Assembly (NCBI RefSeq): GCF_004138215.1
Contig: NZ_RYYS01000062.1
Coordinates: 1-35,584 of the forward strand
Source: Anaerophilus nitritigenes
GTDB lineage: Bacteria > Bacillota > Clostridia > Peptostreptococcales > Thermotaleaceae
Length of the DNA stretch: 35,584 nt
Direction of reading: 5' to 3'
Of the stretch, positions 32,887-35,584 are shown in pieces (the stretch's first letter is position 1; every line of letters begins with the position of its first letter). The notes below the pieces were generated by a model. The model was not told the DNA's origin. It saw only the letters and a program-made list of their open reading frames with translations, and did no database searches. The translations under genes and the position numbers were made by a program.

Positions 32887-33270
32887 TTTATCGGATTGTT
32901 GCATCCAAGCTTTTAATTGATCTGCAAGAGGATTAAAAGCTTCTTTGTTTTCAGGATCTTGGTAGTTCATATTGTTTTTCTTTGGTTTTGGACGACGAGG
33001 ACGATTTTCTTGAGTAGCTTCTGGAGCAGGTTGTGTTTCACGAATAGAAAGTGAAATTTTTCCGGACGTTTCGTCTACAGAAAGTACTTTTACTTGTACT
33101 TCATCTCCAATAGAAAGAAATTCATTAATATCTTTCACAAATGCATGAGCTACTTGTGAAATATGAACCAATCCTTCTTTTCCTTCTTCAAGTGCTACAA
33201 AAGCACCAAAGGGTTTAATGGCAGTAACTTTGCCAGTAAGAATGTTTCCTGTTTGAATAGTATTTGACAT
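32884..33270 (-). CDS. S1 RNA-binding domain protein (YugI/GSP13-like)
   Basis: This 128-residue protein has one S1 domain at residues 5-75 ([33 protein letters not shown]...ISLSIRE), followed by a basic, proline-rich, disordered tail ([12 protein letters not shown]) and a short C-terminal helix ([13 protein letters not shown]). The layout resembles YugI/general stress protein 13, a ribosome-associated protein. The start at 33270 is preferred because AGGAG on the minus strand is 8 nt away; the GTG at 33276 is too near. It is a single gene convergent with the importer operon. Likely role is in translation or RNA handling. Confidence 0.87.
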   Translation of the reverse strand: MSNTIQTGNILTGKVTAIKPFGAFVALEEGKEGLVHISQVAHAFVKDINEFLSIGDEVQVKVLSVDETSGKISLSIRETQPAPEATQENRPRRPKPKKNNMNYQDPENKEAFNPLADQLKAWMQQSDK

Positions 33271-33477
33271 AAGCACAACTCCTAATTCTTTTTTTCCTAT
33301 TTAGTATACCACAATGACGTAAAAAAACAAGGAAATGAGAAATTTGTTCTTTAATTTAAAAAGATATGAATATGGATTATCTATAAGAAAATAAGATCAA
33401 TACTAAAAGAATGTGGTATAATTTAGAAAAACAGATATATTTGTATAAGAATGAGCGTATAAGCATGAGAATTGTTT

Positions 33478-33506
33478 TTGACGAATAATTAGAGCAATTC
33501 TATAAT
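33478..33506 (+). promoter_or_regulatory. Promoter of the trkH leader
   Basis: TTGACG (33478-33483) and TATAAT (33501-33506) are 17 nt apart. The predicted start near 33513 lies about 12 nt before the riboswitch. Confidence 0.85.
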
Positions 33507-33524
33507 TAATAGTTAATAAATAAA

Positions 33525-33655
33525 ATAATGCTGAATTCTAAATAGAAGCGGGGGACCCTTTTTAGGGGGCGAATTCCATAAGGATAGGATAACTCTTTCA
33601 ATCCGAGCCCGACAGCTAACCTCGTAAGCATTGAAAGAGGAAACAACGGCATAGA
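33525..33655 (+). promoter_or_regulatory. c-di-AMP riboswitch (ydaO/yuaA class)
   Basis: The leader holds the class hallmarks in order: GCTGAATTCTAA (from 33530), AGCGGGGGACCC (from about 33547), GGGGGCGAATTCC, and CCGAGCCCGACAGCTAACCTCG with the closing GTAAGCATTGAAAGAGGAAAC. ATGCTG (33528-33533) pairs with CGGCAT (33647-33652) as P1. It precedes a potassium transporter, the main target of this class; c-di-AMP binding normally turns such genes off. P1 overlaps the first bases of the terminator stem. Confidence 0.95.
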
Positions 33656-33684
33656 AAACCATGGTTTCTTTATGCTTTTTTTTA
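33648..33684 (+). terminator. Riboswitch expression-platform terminator
   Basis: GCATAGAAAACC (33649-33660) pairs with GGTTTCTTTATGC (33663-33675) and is followed by a long T run. It lies between the c-di-AMP aptamer and trkH. Confidence 0.88.
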
Positions 33685-33716
33685 TTTTTGAAAATTTGAT
33701 AGTTGGTGGTGTATGA

Positions 33717-35072
33717 ATGAAAATGAGAAAGAAACATGACTTATTTCAATTAGATCCTAGTCAAATTCTAGTTTTAGGATTTTTGATTGTTATTATGATA
33801 GGAGCTATACTTTTAAATCTTCCTATCGCGTCTAGAAATGGACAAAGTGTAGGATTTATAAATGCTTTTTTTACAGCAACTTCAGCAGTATGTGTTACAG
33901 GTCTTGTAGTAGTAGATACTGGAACACATTGGACTGTTTTTGGACAAACTATTATTATACTTTTGATTCAAGTTGGCGGGTTAGGATTTATGACTATGGG
34001 TACTTTTATTGCATTTTTGTTTGGAAAAAAAATCACATTAAAAGAGCGTCTTGTGATGAAAGAGGCTTTAAGTCAATTTTCTATGTCTGGGATTGTTAGA
34101 TTTACAAAATATATTCTTATTACTACTTTTATCATTGAAAGTATAGGAGCTATTTTATTATCTTTTAAATTTATTCCTAGATTTGGATGGATCAAAGGAA
34201 TTGCATATGGAATTTTTCATGCTATTTCTGCATTTTGTAATGCAGGATTTGATCTAATAGGAAATTTTTCAAGCCTTACAGGATATGTAGATGATATTTT
34301 GGTCAATTTTGTAATATGTACTCTTATTATAGGTGGAGGACTTGGATATACTGTTATTCTTGAAATGATTACAAAAAAAAGATTTAGTAGATTTTCTCTT
34401 CATTCAAAAATGGTTTTATCCAGTACAATCATATTAATTGTAGTAGGAGTTGTTGCTATTTTTCTTTTAGAATATAATAATCCAGATACTTTAAAAAACC
34501 TAAGCTTTAAAGGGAAGTTCATTTCGTCTATGTTTCAGTCTGTCTCACCAAGAACTGCTGGATTTAATACATTACCTATAGACAAAATGACTATGGCATC
34601 TATATTTTTTATAATTCTTTTAATGTTTATAGGAGGATCTCCAGCAGGAACAGCAGGAGGAATTAAAACTACAACAGCAGGAGTGCTCATACTAACTATT
34701 ATTTCTGTTATTAAAGGAAAAGATGATACAGAAATTTTTAATAGACGTATTGCAAAAGAACTGATTAATAGAGCATTAGCAGTTATTGGAATTGCTATGA
34801 TGATAGTAATTATTATGACAATACTTCTTTCTATAACTGAGGTAGGTTTTGAATTTATTGAAATATTATTTGAAGTAGTTTCAGCATTTGGTACCGTAGG
34901 ACTGTCTATGGGAATTACTTCTAAGCTTACTCATATAGGAAAAATACTCATTGCCGTTACTATGTTTGCAGGTAGAGTAGGACCTCTCACCATTGCAGTA
35001 GCTTTAGCAAAAAAACAAAAGAAAGAAAAAGCATGCATCAGGTATCCAGAGGATAAAGTAATCGTAGGATAG
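33717..35072 (+). CDS. TrkH/KtrB-family potassium transporter
   Basis: This 451-residue membrane protein brings K+ into the cell. It shows the four pore loops of the Trk/Ktr family: TSAVCVTGLVVVDTG, ISAFCNAGFDLIG, SVSPRTAGFNTLPID and VSAFGTVGLSMGIT, each with the filter glycine. FVGRVGPLT-like FAGRVGPLTIAVAL at the end is also typical. Length fits KtrB. Its cytoplasmic regulator (KtrA/TrkA) usually lies next to it but is absent here, so it must be elsewhere. The ATG at 33717 has a weak GGTGGT before it. Control by c-di-AMP through the riboswitch fits the known link of that nucleotide to potassium. Confidence 0.95.
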   Translation: MKMRKKHDLFQLDPSQILVLGFLIVIMIGAILLNLPIASRNGQSVGFINAFFTATSAVCVTGLVVVDTGTHWTVFGQTIIILLIQVGGLGFMTMGTFIAFLFGKKITLKERLVMKEALSQFSMSGIVRFTKYILITTFIIESIGAILLSFKFIPRFGWIKGIAYGIFHAISAFCNAGFDLIGNFSSLTGYVDDILVNFVICTLIIGGGLGYTVILEMITKKRFSRFSLHSKMVLSSTIILIVVGVVAIFLLEYNNPDTLKNLSFKGKFISSMFQSVSPRTAGFNTLPIDKMTMASIFFIILLMFIGGSPAGTAGGIKTTTAGVLILTIISVIKGKDDTEIFNRRIAKELINRALAVIGIAMMIVIIMTILLSITEVGFEFIEILFEVVSAFGTVGLSMGITSKLTHIGKILIAVTMFAGRVGPLTIAVALAKKQKKEKACIRYPEDKVIVG

Positions 35073-35204
35073 ACGGTTGTATAATATATAAGATTTTGGA
35101 ATTATAAAATCAATGATGATTCAGATTTAATAGAACCATAAAGTTTATTCATATAACTATCATATTAATATATAAATAATCAAACAATATATAGTATATA
35201 AAGC

Positions 35205-35242
35205 ACATCTATCCACAAATTATTGTGGATAGATGTGGATAA
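35205..35242. promoter_or_regulatory. Cluster of DnaA-box-like 9-mers with a 14-bp hairpin
   Basis: The perfect inverted repeat 35205-35218/35223-35236 has a 4-nt loop and no T run after it. Each arm contains a one-mismatch DnaA box (CTATCCACA at 35209-35217, TGTGGATAG at 35224-35232). A perfect box TGTGGATAA (TTATCCACA on the minus strand) follows at 35234-35242. It lies in an AT-rich gap. It could titrate DnaA or place the next gene under DnaA control; chance is also possible. The rest of 35073-35360 shows no gene. Confidence 0.5.
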
Positions 35243-35364
35243 CTAATAAAAAATTTAAAAACATATTCCCTAATTATTACAAAAATATTAAAATGTATTC
35301 TGGTATACAAGAAGAAAGAAGAGGGGATAAAATAAAGAATAACCTATAGGGAATAAAATAGATA

Positions 35365-35394
35365 TTGACAAAAAATAATAATATATGATAAGAT
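35365..35394 (+). promoter_or_regulatory. Promoter of the pyr leader
   Basis: TTGACA (35365-35370) and TAAGAT (35389-35394) are 18 nt apart, with TG just before the -10 region. The start would be near 35401, upstream of the PyrR motif. Confidence 0.7.
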
Positions 35395-35411
35395 GAAATG
35401 AAAATAAATAA

Positions 35412-35450
35412 GGAGCCTTTAAATCGGTCCAGAGAGACTGAAAAGGATGT
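35412..35450 (+). promoter_or_regulatory. PyrR-binding loop (pyrimidine attenuator)
   Basis: TCGGTC (35424-35429) and GACTGA (35436-35441) form a stem around the hexaloop CAGAGA, and CCTTT (35416-35420) can pair with AAAGG (35442-35446) below it. This is the PyrR recognition hairpin (TCCAGAGAG core). UMP-bound PyrR would hold it and allow the terminator downstream to form. The controlled gene (pyrR, uraA or the pyr operon) lies beyond the window. Confidence 0.9.
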
Positions 35451-35496
35451 GAAAAGAAAAGATACACATATAGTGATATCTATTCTTAATGTAATC

Positions 35497-35528
35497 AAAA
35501 CCTTTTGTCTCTTGGCAAAAGGTTTTTT
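35497..35528 (+). terminator. Terminator of the pyr attenuator
   Basis: AAAACCTTTTG (35497-35507) pairs perfectly with CAAAAGGTTTT (35516-35526), followed by T residues to 35528. No coding start is seen in the remaining 56 nt. Confidence 0.9.
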
Positions 35529-35584
35529 GGCTCTATGTCAATAGTTGGGGTGGGATTGTTCATAATCCTGCTCCATTACTTTAT

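Noticed and set aside
33417-33422. TATAAT as the trkH promoter
   Set aside because: It has no -35 partner at proper spacing, while TTGACG-N17-TATAAT at 33478-33506 fits and is nearer the riboswitch.
35205-35242. Chromosomal origin (oriC)
   Set aside because: There is no dnaA, dnaN or other origin gene nearby and only three box-like sites.
35277-35498. 73-codon minus-strand frame over the pyr leader
   Set aside because: It overlaps the promoter and PyrR hairpin, is AT-driven and has no ribosome binding site.

Overview
The window is AT-rich, with densely packed genes, strong AGGAGG-type ribosome binding sites, frequent TTG/GTG starts and Gram-positive RNA regulation (T-box, THF and c-di-AMP riboswitches, PyrR leader). 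It looks like a chromosomal segment of a low-GC Firmicute of the class Clostridia; I cannot name the species. Most genes are on the + strand, with short minus-strand units: a marR gene, an M50 protease, three small unknown genes and an S1-domain gene.

Left to right. (1) 1-1310: a REP-associated (Y1/HUH) transposase with a 37-bp tandem repeat upstream and an AATGTCC-type short-repeat array downstream; the two sides carry a near-perfect inverted GGGACAATTAA end. (2) 1407-5321: a surface-polysaccharide O-acetylation cassette (SGNH hydrolase, DUF4358 lipoprotein, MBOAT acyltransferase, DHHW protein). (3) 5388-9970: an Orn/Lys/Arg decarboxylase, a chemoreceptor and a YmfI-like short-chain reductase. 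(4) 9981-14631: a divergent MarR repressor and a heterodimeric ABC exporter, with a consensus promoter and two palindromes between them. (5) 14723-19698: niaR then nadA-nadB-nadC and an EIIC-like membrane protein in one tight operon for NAD synthesis. (6) 19801-24939: a UPF0182 membrane protein, an M50 protease, a THF-riboswitch-controlled folate transporter and two unknown genes. (7) 24969-27117: T-box-controlled serS and a pair of small paralogous proteins. (8) 27443-29450: an EamA transporter and a D-malate/tartrate-type dehydrogenase. (9) 29540-32853: a HutP-family RNA-binding protein, then a leader with 12 UAG triplets and a terminator, then a TrpX-type ABC importer (lipoprotein, permease, ATPase). 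(10) 32884 to the end: an S1-domain protein, a c-di-AMP riboswitch and TrkH/KtrB potassium transporter, a cluster of DnaA-box-like sites, and a PyrR attenuator whose gene lies beyond the window.

The best candidate for an undescribed system is region 9. A perfect TTGACA-N17-TATAAT promoter starts a transcript whose first ~90 nt carry twelve UAG triplets, often 8 nt apart, followed by an intrinsic terminator and three further UAGs around the ribosome binding site and start codon of an amino-acid-type importer. The gene just upstream encodes a HutP-family protein. HutP of Bacillus binds spaced UAG triplets, but this protein appears to lack two of the three metal-binding histidines, so its ligand may not be histidine. 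A ligand-gated RNA switch that controls an ABC importer is a testable reading.
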